64,000 nucleotides of DNA. It comes from Pratylenchus scribneri. Its lineage: Eukaryota > Nematoda > Chromadorea > Rhabditida > Pratylenchidae. The notes beneath the pieces are model-generated. The model worked only from the letters and a program-made list of their open reading frames with translations, did not search any database and was not told the origin of the DNA. The stretch covers positions 1,302,001-1,366,000 of the forward strand of contig JAQSEB010000016.1 of the NCBI GenBank assembly GCA_030063045.1, given 5' to 3'. How positions within the stretch are numbered: position 1 is the first letter of the stretch; every line of letters begins with the position of its first letter. This document shows positions 23,611 through 35,535 of this stretch, in pieces. Both the position numbers and the translations under genes were made by a program.

Positions 23611-25372
23611 ACAATACTTTTTCAGCAATTTCATTTTTTTTTTTGAAAAATTAAATATTTACGAAAGTAAATTGAATTAATTTTAATTTAATTCAAAATT
23701 TCTTAAGCCGATTTAAAAACACGCAGTAAATAGATTAATAAAATCACAAAAATACAATTGGTAATTTATTTACTATTTGGATTGATTAAACAAAAGAGCT
23801 AAATAGAAGAAATTCGCATCTTTCTCCCACATTCCGCCCCAAGGCCCAATCCTCTCGTGGAATGAAGAGGAAAATAAGGAAATGAAAATGAAAAGTGGGA
23901 AACAAAATCGATGGATTGTATTTTGAAGGCATTTTGGCCTCGTTAATTTGTATTTGTTGATTGATCAAAATTACTTCATTTGAGTTGGAGCCAATCCAAA
24001 TTTAATTTTTTTAAAGTTTTTTTTTTTAATTCAAAGACATTGTCAAATTTTTAAAAAGAGATTCGCTGTTTGTCGTCGAATTCTGAGACAAAGATAAAAG
24101 AGAAAAATTTAATAAAAATTGAGTATCTCTATAGGCTTCAAAAAAATTCGAAAAATTTAGGTTAGGGATTGAATTGGCAGGGAACATCAAACAAAAGCAA
24201 TAAGCAGAAAACTTCCTACATTATCGATGGAAAAATTGATTTTAATATAAAATAATTAATTTAAAAAATAGCAAATAGTAATTTCTAAAAAACAACTTTT
24301 ATTTCCATTTTCAATTTCAACGATGTAATGAGATAAATTTATGAACGAAAGAATGATGAGACCAGTGCAAATGCAAAGTGCGAATATGAATAACGCAATT
24401 ATCCAATATTTCTAATTCAACTAATCAACTTTCTTATAGGATAGAAGAATGTGAATCGTTTACTCTATTTTTAGACTTCCTATATCAATTAAATATTCAC
24501 CGAATTTTGTCTATCCAGAATCGATGAAACACATTCGGATTTGTTTAAAATAAAATTGTTGTAATAATCTATTTTATAATGAAATTTTTAAATCTATTGT
24601 TGTTTATATTTATACGATTGGCAACAAAAATCGAACAATGACTGCCTTTTATCTTCGAATATTTTTGTGCATGAAAAAGAAATAACAAATTTTTAACACA
24701 GTTTTGCTTGTTTTCTTTAGCCTATTTATATTTATATGTATTGTAGTTCACTATCACAACATTTTAATTCAAATAAAATATCATTTTGTGTTCTGCATGT
24801 GATTCACTTAAAAGTTTAAAATAAACATCCATACCAGTGAACATTTGGCTCATCCATCCTTTCAAGTTTCAACACTATTTAAATTCTTTATTCACACCTG
24901 CACCTGCATCGAATCATTTAAATGTCATTCGCGTGTGTGTGAACTGTGAATCATTTAAAATCTTTCTCAGTTGGGCGGGTTGTGACTTGTGAAGTTGTTC
25001 AAATGACAAAACAAATTTTATTTTGAAAACTTGCATAAAATAAAATGAAATAATCTGTGTATATAAAGAAGGATGACACCGCCCATTTGGTTCAACAACC
25101 TATTGCATGCTGCCAAAGTTAGGAATTAGGATATATGATATGTTTTTTTGATGAAAATGGGAAAAACTAGAATTTCTCACCTACCTAATCCCACACCATA
25201 TCCATTGAAAACTAAAATTCAATGTCACAAATACTCATTAAAATGCAATATATAAGTGATATAAAAACGTTTATTTAAAAATATTTATTTTTATATCACA
25301 TTTATTTTCTCTTTTTTCATAAAATTATATTCTATATCCGTTGGCAATTATTGAATTGTTTGATTTGATTCA

Positions 25373-26490
25373 ATGGATCGTCGAGAATTGCTAGAATTCT
25401 TCAATAGAATTACTGAAAATGCGGCAAGACGATATTCACATTTGCTTGGTGGTCGCGGTTATTGTAAGTATTACATATCAAATTCATAAATCATATCAAT
25501 ATCTGAGACTGATTTTGCATTTCAAAAACGAATTATATGGAATTGTTTTAATAAATCCTCGGATGAATTAAATATTAATTTTGTAAAATATTTTTTATTA
25601 AATAAATTCTTCGAAAATTTCTTTTTGGATCATATCTCCCATCTAACTGACATGAAATTGTGAAAATTATTATTAATTTATAAATTATTTAACTTCTATT
25701 TTTAATTTTTATAGGGTCACGTGTTTGGAATGCCTTTCTTGCATCGAGCCGGGCTGCCATAAGGAATAGAGAATTACATGCCCTGCTCGAAGACGTCATG
25801 TTGGAATTTGGATGAGGAATCGGAAACTCGTGTCTTATTACGCTGAAAATACCCAACGAATTTATTTCGATGCCAATCGTATTTATAATTTTGATGGGTA
25901 TGGCAGAATTGAGGACAATGAATTTAATGTTCGAAATGGATGGCGCGTGCTTCAATACATTTTTGGATATTTTCAAATCCCGGAGCTCCGCATTAGCATA
26001 ATTGACGGCCGTGCATTTTTCTACATTGATTTATGTAAGTATAAAAATAAACATTTTTAATATTTATGAATTTGATCCATCAAAATTTAAAAATAAAAAA
26101 TTATATAAAAATTCATAATATTTTTAAAATCGGAACTGTATGTAAAGGACGGAAACGAAAATGACTATACATAAATATTTATTTTAATTTAAATAATTTT
26201 GAAAATAATAAAAGATAAAGAGTAAAAAATTAATTTAATTATCTTCAGTTCTCCCCGATCCTGATTCATCAAGCAATGACACTGATGATGACGGCCCATC
26301 ACCATCGAGCGAAAATGATGGCCCAAATGATAGCTCCGATGCCAGCCGTTCAGCATCATCAAGCGAAAATGATGACATTGACAATGCAATGGGGACACAT
26401 TCTCGCTACGTGGTTAAGCTAACCATAGTTAAAGCCAAAATAATATAGTTTTATTTTTAGGCTCCAGGTGTGCTCGAAACGGATGTTTGA
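25373..26490 (+). CDS. unrecognised protein with acidic Ser/Asp-rich tail; frameshift in exon 2
   Basis: The model has exons 25373-25463, 25715-26034, 26249-26412 and 26461-26490. Exon 1 (MDRRELLEFFNRITENAARR) joins in phase to exon 2 (WSRVWNAFLASSRAA), but that frame stops at 25813-25815. The rest of exon 2 is open in another frame from 25812 (KLVSYYAENTQRIYF, GRAFFYIDL) and joins in phase to exon 3, which is Ser/Asp/Asn-rich (for example DDDGPSPSSENDGPNDSSD), and then to a 10-codon final exon. A one-base indel near 25800-25815 would explain this, either as a sequencing error or as a pseudogene. I do not recognise a domain. The splice sites and matching phases are what suggest a real gene. 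Confidence 0.5.
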
Positions 26491-26794
26491 TTCTCTGAAC
26501 TGAAGAATAAATGGTGTGGCATTGAATGTTGCATAAAATTTTAAACATATTAGAAATTCATTTTCCTATAAAAATCAATTGGATTTTTAATTTGAACAAT
26601 CAAATTGCAATAAATATTTGTTGGATGAATTATTTTTATATTAAATAGGAATATCAAAACCAATAACCGTCTGAATTATTTTCATTACAGTGTCAATTTG
26701 CTGTTAATTTATTTCATAACTTTTTCCATTCTGCTGATTATTGATAAGCTAGGATTTAATTTCTTTTACTATCATTTTGATGAAATTTTTAAAA

Positions 26795-27444
26795 TTCTAA
26801 TAAGATAAAACAACTTAACTCGATGAATTTTTCCTTTATAAAATATAGAATGCATTTTGGCCAATGATGCGGTTTACGGAATCTCATTCTAATTTTAAAC
26901 TGCTCTCTCTGTTCCATTAATTCCTGTCCTGAGGTGGATGGGTCGGGGGGTCTCCGGTGGACGGGCTTGGCCAGAAAAATGGGACAAACTTTTCTACTAT
27001 GGGTGCGCGAGTCAGATATTCCTCTATAACTTTTTTCAGAGTTGAGAGAGATCTGCGCGGTAAAAAGCAAATTTGTAGAGCTCGACGAGGCGAATCCAAT
27101 GGTATACTGCGCGAGCTGTCAAACCAAATCGGTTTCGAGATATTAGCTTAAACCGGTTTCAAAAAATGAAAAATGTCAGGCGAGCGAAGCGAGCCGTCCA
27201 AAACTTGAATAAAAAAAACCTACTGGGGTACCTTAAAGCGCCCCGCGCTTTTTTCGCAACGGAAGCATGCCTTAAACCAGTGGGGCTCTGCCCCACTGAT
27301 TTTCTAATAAGATAAAACAACTTAACTCGATGAATTTTTCCTTTATAAAATATAGAATGCATTTTGGCTAATGATGCGGTTTACGGAATCTCATTCTAAT
27401 TTTAAACTGCTCTCTCTGTTCCATTAATTCCTGTCCTGAGGTGG
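26795..27444. repeat. 143-bp direct repeats flanking a 364-bp segment
   Basis: The segments 26795-26937 and 27302-27444 are almost identical (one difference seen, ggccaatg/ggctaatg). They start TTCTAATAAGATAAAACAAC and end CCTGTCCTGAGGTGG. The internal part carries a family-A-like GAGCTCGACGAGGCGAATCC and a GC-rich patch. The layout fits a 507-bp tandem duplication or a terminal-repeat miniature element, but the repeats lack TG...CA ends and no flanking target duplication is evident. Confidence 0.75.
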
Positions 27445-28173
27445 TAATTTTTCTACAGCATGAAAAAAAATGTAAAAATAAAATAGGAATTTCCAATCAA
27501 ATGCTAAAAGGACCAAAAAGCGGATTTTTAGACTCTGACTTATTTTTCGTTTCCATCAGATTTGATACATATTTTTAACGTAATTGATATATTTTTATCT
27601 TTTTTTTTAGGAAAAATTTCAAAAAATGCAGATTTCACAAAATTTGTAAAAACCGCCCCTACCCCTACTAGTGAATGTGAATGAGATCTTATTGACCCTC
27701 CAGCATCCATAATGAAAAGAAGTGAGATGAGAGAGATGTATGCTGGGTAGTGGCTAGTAATAGACAGAGTATTGCTATAAGAATCCACATACTCTCTCAC
27801 TTGTCAAGAATCAATATTTATAATGTAGAGTGTCGACCACTTTTGCTTTTGAGGAAAGAATAATGTGTTATTCACTTTTCATTCCCACTTACTTCTCAGC
27901 GGTCTCAATCTCAATTTATTCGTGTTGTAAAAATAAGAAAATAAGTATTATTTTTTTTAAAATTATTCGTCCTTTTATTTAAAACAAAAGATCGGTGCGG
28001 TACAGAAATTCCCGAAGCATTTGCATATAATATCTCCGCGACAATAATTTAATCATTATTGAAAAATGATTTTATTTGTACACTAGTTTAATATTTTGCG
28101 AATTTCAATAAAGCCCTTAAGATAAAAAAATAATTATTTATATTTTATTTATAATTAAAAACAACTTCAAAAA
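27445..28173. other. no gene seen
   Basis: AT-rich intergenic sequence with short spurious ORFs only. It leads to the ATG at 28174. Confidence 0.4.
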
Positions 28174-30045
28174 ATGCAATTTGATGACTTGATTTCTTCA
28201 TTAAAATTCCTCAATAGACGCCAATTATTGTGTTTTTGTTTGACAAATCGCGCGACACTCAACATTGTGGATAATCATTTCGCCGAATGGCCAGCTATCT
28301 ATTGTGAATTTTCAATTGTTTATAAAGACAACAATGAAGAGACGGAAGCGGAAAAGAGGTACGATGCACATTTAATTGTCATTGCTAGAGGGAAGATTTT
28401 AAATTTTGCCCTATTTTTATACTTTTAATTTTGATGAGAAAAAGCAGATAAAACCATAAATAATGTTTTGAGCATTTAATTCATGTTTTTGACTAATTTT
28501 TAGACCTATTTTACCTATTTTGAGATTCCCGAAATATATTTTGGTAACTTTCAAAGAAATTTTGTCATTTCTGCGAATCCCAAATTTTTTGGTACTTATG
28601 AAGTCTGCATCCTCTTTTTGGGTCGAATATGAAAATGCGAAGAGTCCAAGCCCCCCCTCCCCTTTGAATCATCAGGACTAAGTTTAGGGTCATTAAAGGT
28701 TACCTGTTTTGCAGGAGAAACTGAAATTCAGGAGAAATTAAAATTTCTCTAACTGTCTGCCACACTCTCTAACACACTCTCCTTTTCTTTCTTTCTTTAT
28801 ATTCCCTATGTGACACTCACTTTTTTCTGTTTCTCTAACCAAAAAAGTGAGAAATAGTGTGTTAATTTCAATTTCTCCTAGGAGATTTCAATTTCTCCTG
28901 AATTTCAGCAGTTTCTCCTACGACACCTGGAATGTTATACTATCCATGATTGACCCTACTTAACCCTTTACCCTAACCTTAATCCAGTGATGACCCAAAG
29001 AGGTTGGACCCTTCACTTTTTCTCTTCACAACCTAAAAGATGATACAAACTCCATAAATACCAATTTTTTTAGTCCAACTTTTAATAATTTATTTAAAAA
29101 TATATATATTAATAGTTAATACTAACAGTTGGCATATTTGTGATGAAACAAAAATTTTCAAAAAATATACCATTTAAATTTATTTAGAATCAATAAGGAC
29201 GATCTATGCCATTCTCCAACTTCTGAATTCCATATGGAATTAAATGCTTTGAATTGTGATTGTGAGCAATTGCTCTCAATAAATATCAACAATTTGTGCA
29301 CATATAAATTGGTGCTCAATTGCGATTGTGAGGAGAAATTATTTTTGGAGAAATTCGGCGGTGGCGAAAACGAAGAATATTTTGAATTAGAAAAATATGC
29401 AAATTGTAAAGATGATTGGCATTTAATGAAGGACCCTATTTCGGAGGTGAATTCATTCGTTATTTTATATATGTCACAGTAAATTTTGTAAATCTCTGAT
29501 TCTTGAAAAAACCCAGAGATTTGAGAATAGGCTTTTTCGACTCAGATTGGTCGATTTAGTCTATGAAATTTCAATTTCAGAACAGTAAACAGGCTTACTT
29601 AGGGAAAAGTTAGAAAGCTAAAACCGGTTTGGGTCAAGTAACAGTTCAATTTTTCACAACAAGCTGAACCGGTCTGAAAATATAATTTCATAGACTAAAG
29701 CTGAGTGAGTCCTGCGCCTATTTTAGAGTCACTAGATTGCTGAGATTTCCAAAATTTACTAGCCCAGCATCTAGCAAATTCCGACATTTCCAACAAATCC
29801 GATTTGGGAAATCGGCCGAGTACAGTTTGCCAGTACTGATTTTTTCCTTACCTTCTCAGATCCCAAAATTTCGTCAGTATGATTACCGTGTAGCCCGTCT
29901 AATGCGTCAGCATGCACACGAGAAAAAATGTTGTCAAATTTTTGCACACCAAATTCACAACCATCATAGCTGTAAATTAATTGCCAGAGAATTTATATTC
30001 GAACATAGGAGAAAACAACAAATAAATGAGAAAGGTGCAAAATAA
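28174..30045 (+). CDS. F-box-like protein, unrecognised family
   Basis: Exons 28174-28358, 29188-29446 and 29860-30045 join in phase and give 209 residues. The N-terminus (LISSLKFLNRRQLLCFCLTN) has the Leu-rich helix-turn pattern of an F-box, which would link a ubiquitin ligase to substrates. The usual Pro is missing, so the call is weak. The second exon repeats an LNCDCE motif twice (LNALNCDCEQLL and VLNCDCEEKLF). The third exon is basic and His/Cys-rich (RQHAHEKKCCQIFAHQIHNH) and ends in TAA. The next plus-strand exons (30501 on) may belong to the same gene if exon 3 has an internal donor, but no good donor was found. Inverted-repeat elements lie in both introns. Confidence 0.45.
28590..29050. 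mobile_element. inverted-repeat element in an intron
   Basis: The inner arms AGGAGAAACTGAAATTCAGG and CCTGAATTTCAGCAGTTTCTCCT are inverted at about 28713 and 28895. The outer parts 'ctttttgggtcg...gagtcc' and 'ggaccc...gacccaaagagg' are also related in inverse orientation. It lies between exons 1 and 2 of the F-box-like gene. A half-copy of the outer arm occurs at about 35110-35250. Confidence 0.6.
29490..29750. mobile_element. MITE family C copy
   Basis: GGTCGATTTAGTCTATGAAA at 29549 pairs with the inverted TTTCATAGACTAAAGC at about 29685. The flanks aaacccagagatttgag and gctgagatttcc match other family C ends. Confidence 0.55.
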
Positions 30046-30500
30046 GAAAAATTATTTCAGAATTATTTTAAAATTATTAGATATAACATATAATAAGAGT
30101 GTATTATAATAACCTATCATAATTTTCAGCTTTTTTTTTCAACCAAGAATATTTTTATAAAAATATTAATTTCAAAAATCTGATTAAAAATAGTTGTGAA
30201 ATAATTACTAAAATATTTTAATAAATTCCAATATAATTTCATCCAAAATATTTATTATTCCAATAAATAATTTATTAAACCATTTTGGAATTATTTTAAT
30301 TAAATTAAAACCATTTTGGTTAATTTTAGCCGAATTTATTATATAATTTTTATTTACATTCGGCAAAAAAATTATTCTCTTTCGGCAAAAAAAGCACCCT
30401 AAAATAATAAGAAAAAAATTGTGATGACTGATGAAAATTCAATTCCAATTGAATAAAAAGTATACAATCTTGTTAATTATTATATATTTTACAATTCCAG

Positions 30501-33325
30501 AAGAATTTCATTGCCCAATGGCTGTATTAATACGTTCAACAAATTTTTCAAAATTAATCGCCCATTTAAAGGTATATTAAAATAATTTCATAAAATTCCA
30601 TTTTTGCAGATGAATTTTGTGAAAATTTATAAATTTCGCCTCCAGCAACAGCAAACTGACGATCTTTTTATTGAAAATAATAATGGAGATGATGGTAATA
30701 AGGAAGAGGGCCAGAATTTTGAGGAAACGGTAAAATATTTAATAAATTATAATGGATTCATAAAATTAGGGTATTATTGCAGTTGGAGGATTAGTAGGAA
30801 AAAGCGACGTTTATCTTATCCACCCTATGCTTCATTAGGGATAGGATTAAATTTCGGCTGGGATTTGATTAACAATAATAACTCACATTTCCTTAAGAAA
30901 ATTTAAGGTGATTTTGAGAACCATCCCTGCTGGGGACCCTTCACCTTTTCCTAATCATCCTCCAAACTGTAATAGTAGTACGCAAAATTTGTGTGTTTAT
31001 ATAAGCACAAAATGCCCGCTCCAAATTGGCCTTTTTTTAATTCAAATCATTTATGAAAAGCATCTTTTCCTCCAAAAAATCGGGATTATTAAATGAATTA
31101 TTTTTGTTGCTTGTATTTATTTTATTTATAGCTCTAAATTATAGCAAAAAAAAATATGAAAAATATTCATTTTTGTAGTAATAGTAATTCCGTTAAAATT
31201 TTACAGTTTTCAAAAATTTGTCAATGGATTTTGGAGAATGAAAAAATTACAAATGCTACTTCATGCATTGTTGATGTTAATTTAATGGAAGAATTGCTGC
31301 AGAATTTGATTGGGAATGATAAAATTAACAAGCAACAAATTCTCTTCGACTCTATTGGAAAATGCGGCCATTTACAATTGCTTTTCAATAATTGTAAGTC
31401 AATTTGACCGCTTAAATTTATTAGGCAATTAAAAAATCCTAACCGTTTTTTCTTTACAAACTATTATCTAGACTTTCTTGGTTTGAAATAAAATTTCATA
31501 GCCTAAATCGACCATACAGTATAAAATGAGCCTATTTTTATGTATCTGCATTTCCTATAAACCATAATTTCCAAAATTAGTTAGCCCAGCATTTACCTAA
31601 TTCTAGAATTAGCTAATTTTAATTTCCAATATAAGCTGTAGCTGTAAAATACACAGTATAAATTCAGATAAAGAAAGCAGAAAATGGGAAAATTTATTGT
31701 TGCTCTCAAAAATGCCAGAAATGCTACTTAAAAATCCGTTGATGATCACATTTGACTGCACAATTCCTATCAAACATTTTAAAACGGTAAATTTCAAATA
31801 AAAAGTGTATAAATTCTTTTTTCAAAGATAAAAAATTTACTCCAAACATACAATCCACAGCATGATCATCGTCGACTTTTGATTATTGAACAACAAAAAA
31901 ATTTTAATATTGCTGAAAAGTTAATCAATGTATGCAATTTCAATTCGGGGTTTGGAAAAATGTTCCTTTTACAGTTTCTGTGTCCAATTAACAATTATGA
32001 GTCCCATGAAAAAATTATGCGCCTCATAATATTTTATGCTACCAGCAGTAATATTTTTGTGCATCCATAACCTACCCTATCCACCCTACCCTAGTCTAGA
32101 GTAGGATGGGATTAAGTTTAGGGTAAGCCAGCAAGATGGGTCTAGGGTATGATAGGGTTTGGGTTTAGGGCAAAATCAAATTTGCACTTTTAATGGAATC
32201 ATAAAAATATTATTTTAGATATATAAAAATAGTTGGGACTCTTAAATATTTTGGGACTCATAAATTTTCAAGGGACTCATAAATATTTATCGAACTCATA
32301 ATTGCTGATTGGACGCAGGAATTGTAAAAGAATCAAAAAAATTTTATTTTTCAGAAATTTTTCAACTCGAAGGCACCAAACACATATTTTTTGCTTATTC
32401 ATGATCACATTACCAAAAATAAAAAATTTGAGCAAAAATATTTCAACGGAATGACGAATGAATATTTGCGCATAATGCCTGCATATAGGTGAGTATATTT
32501 TAAAATTTTACTAATTTTTTAAAATGTATACAATCTATTATATATACAAAAATGAGTTTATAAAAACCTAATTCGAAATATTTGTAATTTTTGAGACAAT
32601 TATCAAAAACATTATTATTAGTCCTATTCTAGGGCTAAAATTATTTGAGACGAGAGTGAGTCTAAACTTTCAACCCGGGCTTTCGCCGGTGGCCCAAGCC
32701 CCCAATGGCCCGAAAATGGGGATAGAGATTTGAGTGGAAAGATTCTTTATTTGTTGTGCGGAAAAATTGTGATAACCAGAATAGCGGAAAAAGTGAATGA
32801 TAAGTTGAAAAGTGAAAATATTATGGGGAAATGAGCGGGTTTAAACAAAAGGCAGATTGGGACAATTTTTGATTGATAAGGGTGACTGCTGCTGGGCGAG
32901 TGGGCTTACAGTAGGATGAATAGGAAAGGCCCTTAGGCATTATTGGCATTGATGACAATTATTGTTGTTTCTAGGGCTTCTGAATTCCCCAAATTCCAAA
33001 CAATAATATCAATCTTAAAGTTTAAAAATATTCTAACGAAAGAATTTTGAATGAATAACCAAAAAATACTTCGAAATTTTATATGGCGCTTTTCAGTTAT
33101 TCAATCACAAATCGCAAAGATTTGGTTCCTGTATATTTTGCAAGATATTCAAAATTATCATCAATTGCTGATAGAGAATTTGAAGCATTTTTTAACCTTC
33201 TCGGCCAGAATGTTGCAATCAGAATGCAATTATGTGAAAAGGAAATGGAACGACAAAATATGAATACGGTTGTTATAATTCACACAATAATAAAACTAAA
33301 AAAATTATGCACTTTAACAAGATAA
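30501..33325 (+). CDS. unrecognised seven-exon protein
   Basis: Exons 30501-30571, 30610-30729, 31207-31393, 31668-31786, 31861-31929, 32355-32488 and 33097-33325 all join in phase, giving about 310 codons. If it starts at ATG 30518 it begins MAVLIRSTNFSKLIAHLK. The protein is mostly helical-looking and charged, with segments such as FSKICQWILENEKIT, KWENLLLLSKMPEMLLKNPL and ITNRKDLVPVYFARYSKL. I recognise no domain. It may be the C-terminal part of the F-box-like gene upstream: the style resembles the long, poorly conserved tails of nematode F-box proteins, but that is inference. The fifth intron holds an element of MITE family 1. The consistent phases across seven exons are the main evidence that it is real. 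Confidence 0.55.
31962..32334. mobile_element. MITE family 1 copy 2, in an intron
   Basis: The left end GTTCCTTTTACAGTTTCTGTG and right end GGACGCAGGAATTGTAAAAGAATC are inverted and match the ends of the element at 987-1616. The centre again has a telomere-like stretch (ccaccctaccctagtc ... GGTTTGGGTTTAGGGC). Confidence 0.7.
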
Positions 33326-34885
33326 ATTAGAAGAAAAAAATTGAAAAAATTAATCAAAAAGTAAAAATTATTGAAAAATTCTCAACAGAATAATATATTA
33401 TAGAATATAAATTTTTTTAAAAAGGGAAATATTTAATTTGGCAAATAAATTATTGAAAATGACAATAGAGTATTGAAATTGGCAAATAGGATTTTCTGTT
33501 TTTGGTTTATAACTTGAACAGGGGTTTAGGACTTAGGTTAGGTATAGGGCAGGCATGGGATTAGGGTCTAAACGCTAAAATATCTTAAATAAGTTGACTT
33601 AACCAAATTATATGTCCTAAAAAGGAAAGAAATGAGATCCTATTTGCGAATTTTAATACTCTATTTGCGCAAATTAAATATTATCCTTTTAGGTTACGAT
33701 TTTTGGCACAAAATTTGAATTTTCTGGTTAAATAATATTTTTAATAAAATATATGTAGTAAAGATTAAAAATAGTATATTTATTTTATTGTACATAAATG
33801 ACAACAAAACCTACTCAGCTTATTAAAACTTATTTTGTTACAAATAGGACTGTTGGGTTATATTATAAATAATAAATTCTTTTTTATCTAGTCAGTAAGA
33901 CGGACACAATCCATTTGATTAAATTTGATTAAATTATTTTATCATATTAATTGTTGGAATCGTATATTTCAAAAAAATTGGCCTGTCCCAAAAATTCTTT
34001 GCAATAAATGTCTGATTTTAGGCCGGTAATATATTAGGATTTGGTTGGTCTAAAAAATATCGGATATCCTCATCAGTTCCATTAAATAATCCTAATATAA
34101 TTATGAATATATATTTTATTTTTATGTAATTAATTTTATTATTATTAGAATTATCTACGCTCATGGATAACTATTATGGATAACGTGGACAATTTACTTG
34201 CTTCTTCTGATGGAGATGATGTACTAATTTGCTCATTTTCTGCATTTTTGACAAGAGTTTTCCCATCTCTAAATATAGACGGTATAAAAAAGAAGAATGA
34301 AGGGCGAAATGATGACAACGAATTATACAATGCGGATTCCATTATGAACTTCCGAATAAAACTTTTGCCTCCCTAAATCTTCCGATTGATTGGGATGAAT
34401 GTTCTGTGACAATCTTCAATTTAAAGATAAAAATTTAGAAATAAATTTGAATTTTTTATTGCCATAATAATTAAAAATAAAATAATTATTTGCTTATTTT
34501 CAATAAAATAACGCAAATAAAAATTAGACAAAATAAATTATTTTTCATCAATGTTATTTTTGATGAATATTTTTTAAATAAATTCTATAGGTAAATGTCA
34601 ATGCCAATGAGGCCTAAGGGCTTCTCCAATTCATCCTACTGTACCCCCAGCCCCCACTTTTTGCTTAATCGCCTCGTCATTCTATCCATCAAATATTGCC
34701 TCAATCTTCCTTTTTAAACCAGCCCAATTCCCCACATTAAATGTTCACTTTTCGCCGACTTTCCACGACACTTTTTTTACGACGTTCTGTTATCCCATTT
34801 TTCCGCGCAACAGATAAATATATTTACTAAAGACAAGCCACAAAACCCAATCCCCATTCTTGGGCCCGGGGCGAGATATGCCTCA
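32690..34885. repeat. pair of about 280-bp inverted arms flanking 1.6 kb
   Basis: The left arm (about 32690-32970: gccccaagcccc, TTTATTTGTTGTGCGGAAAAA, GGTTTAAACAAAAGGCAGATTG, TACAGTAGGATGAAT, CCCTTAGGCATTATTGGCAT) matches the reverse complement of the right arm (about 34590-34885) block by block with moderate divergence. The arms enclose the last exon of the seven-exon gene and the exon at 34149. They may be two copies of one element in opposite orientation or the ends of a larger element. Confidence 0.65.
34149..34376 (+). CDS. possible terminal exon of an unrecognised gene
   Basis: A TATTAG acceptor precedes an open stretch (ATGGATAACGTGGAC at 34176) that runs to TAA at 34374-34376, about 75 codons. 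It encodes an acidic/polar sequence (NLLASSDGDDVLICSFSAFL). An AATAAA follows at about 34440. I found no upstream exon that joins it, and there is no recognisable domain. It lies inside the inverted arms above. Confidence 0.3.
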   Translation, partial: NYLRSWITIMDNVDNLLASSDGDDVLICSFSAFLTRVFPSLNIDGIKKKNEGRNDDNELYNADSIMNFRIKLLPP

Positions 34886-35535
34886 ATCTCGCCGCGAATC
34901 ACTGGTAATTGGGATTATAAGTAAAATTGTCAATTATTGACAACTTTTTTTTTGATATTTTAATGGATAAATTTGAGGAGGCATTTTTCTTTTTTTTGTT
35001 TACCAGAATAAATTTTTCGTTTTTTTTTCTAATAACAAAAATCTTTGCCTAACATCATTTCAAAATACAAATTTTTTATTCCCCATAAGAGCCTGTATTT
35101 TGGAATTTAATGTATCCAAATTCGGTACTTATACTGTTTGGGTCTGCTTTTTTGGAGTGAAGGGTCCCCTCTATGGGTCATCAAATTTAGGGTTGGGGTC
35201 ATTCAGGGATAGGTTCCGGATATGATGGCGGAAAAAATCATTTCATCTAACCTTAAATCCCATCCCTAATAAAGAATTACGGTTTGTCAAAATCGTTAAT
35301 AAGATGGAAGTTGTAAGGCGGAAATATCCATCACTGGTGTACAAATATACCCATTAAATGTCTACCCATGAATAAAAAATTAATTGGCATTTGGCAGTAA
35401 CTGGCGATGCACTTTGATGTCATTTTGATGAATGATCAACCGTACATAATATTTTTGGATAGATTTTTAATGTAAAAAATATTCAATGTAAATCATCATT
35501 TAATAATTTTTCAAAGTGCAAAAATATTTTAAAAA
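34886..35535. other. no gene seen
   Basis: AT-rich sequence. The stretch 35110-35250 resembles the outer arm of the element at 28590-29050. Confidence 0.4.

Larger units (their letters stand above)
21578..25372. other. 3.8-kb intergenic region with repeats, no gene seen
   Basis: The stretch at 21640-21800 matches half of the inverted-repeat element later seen at 58160-58577. A direct duplication and a family A element follow (listed separately). The stretch 23620-25372 is AT-rich with no splice-consistent exon. One 64-codon ORF at 22485-22679 lies inside the duplication and has no supporting features. Confidence 0.45.
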
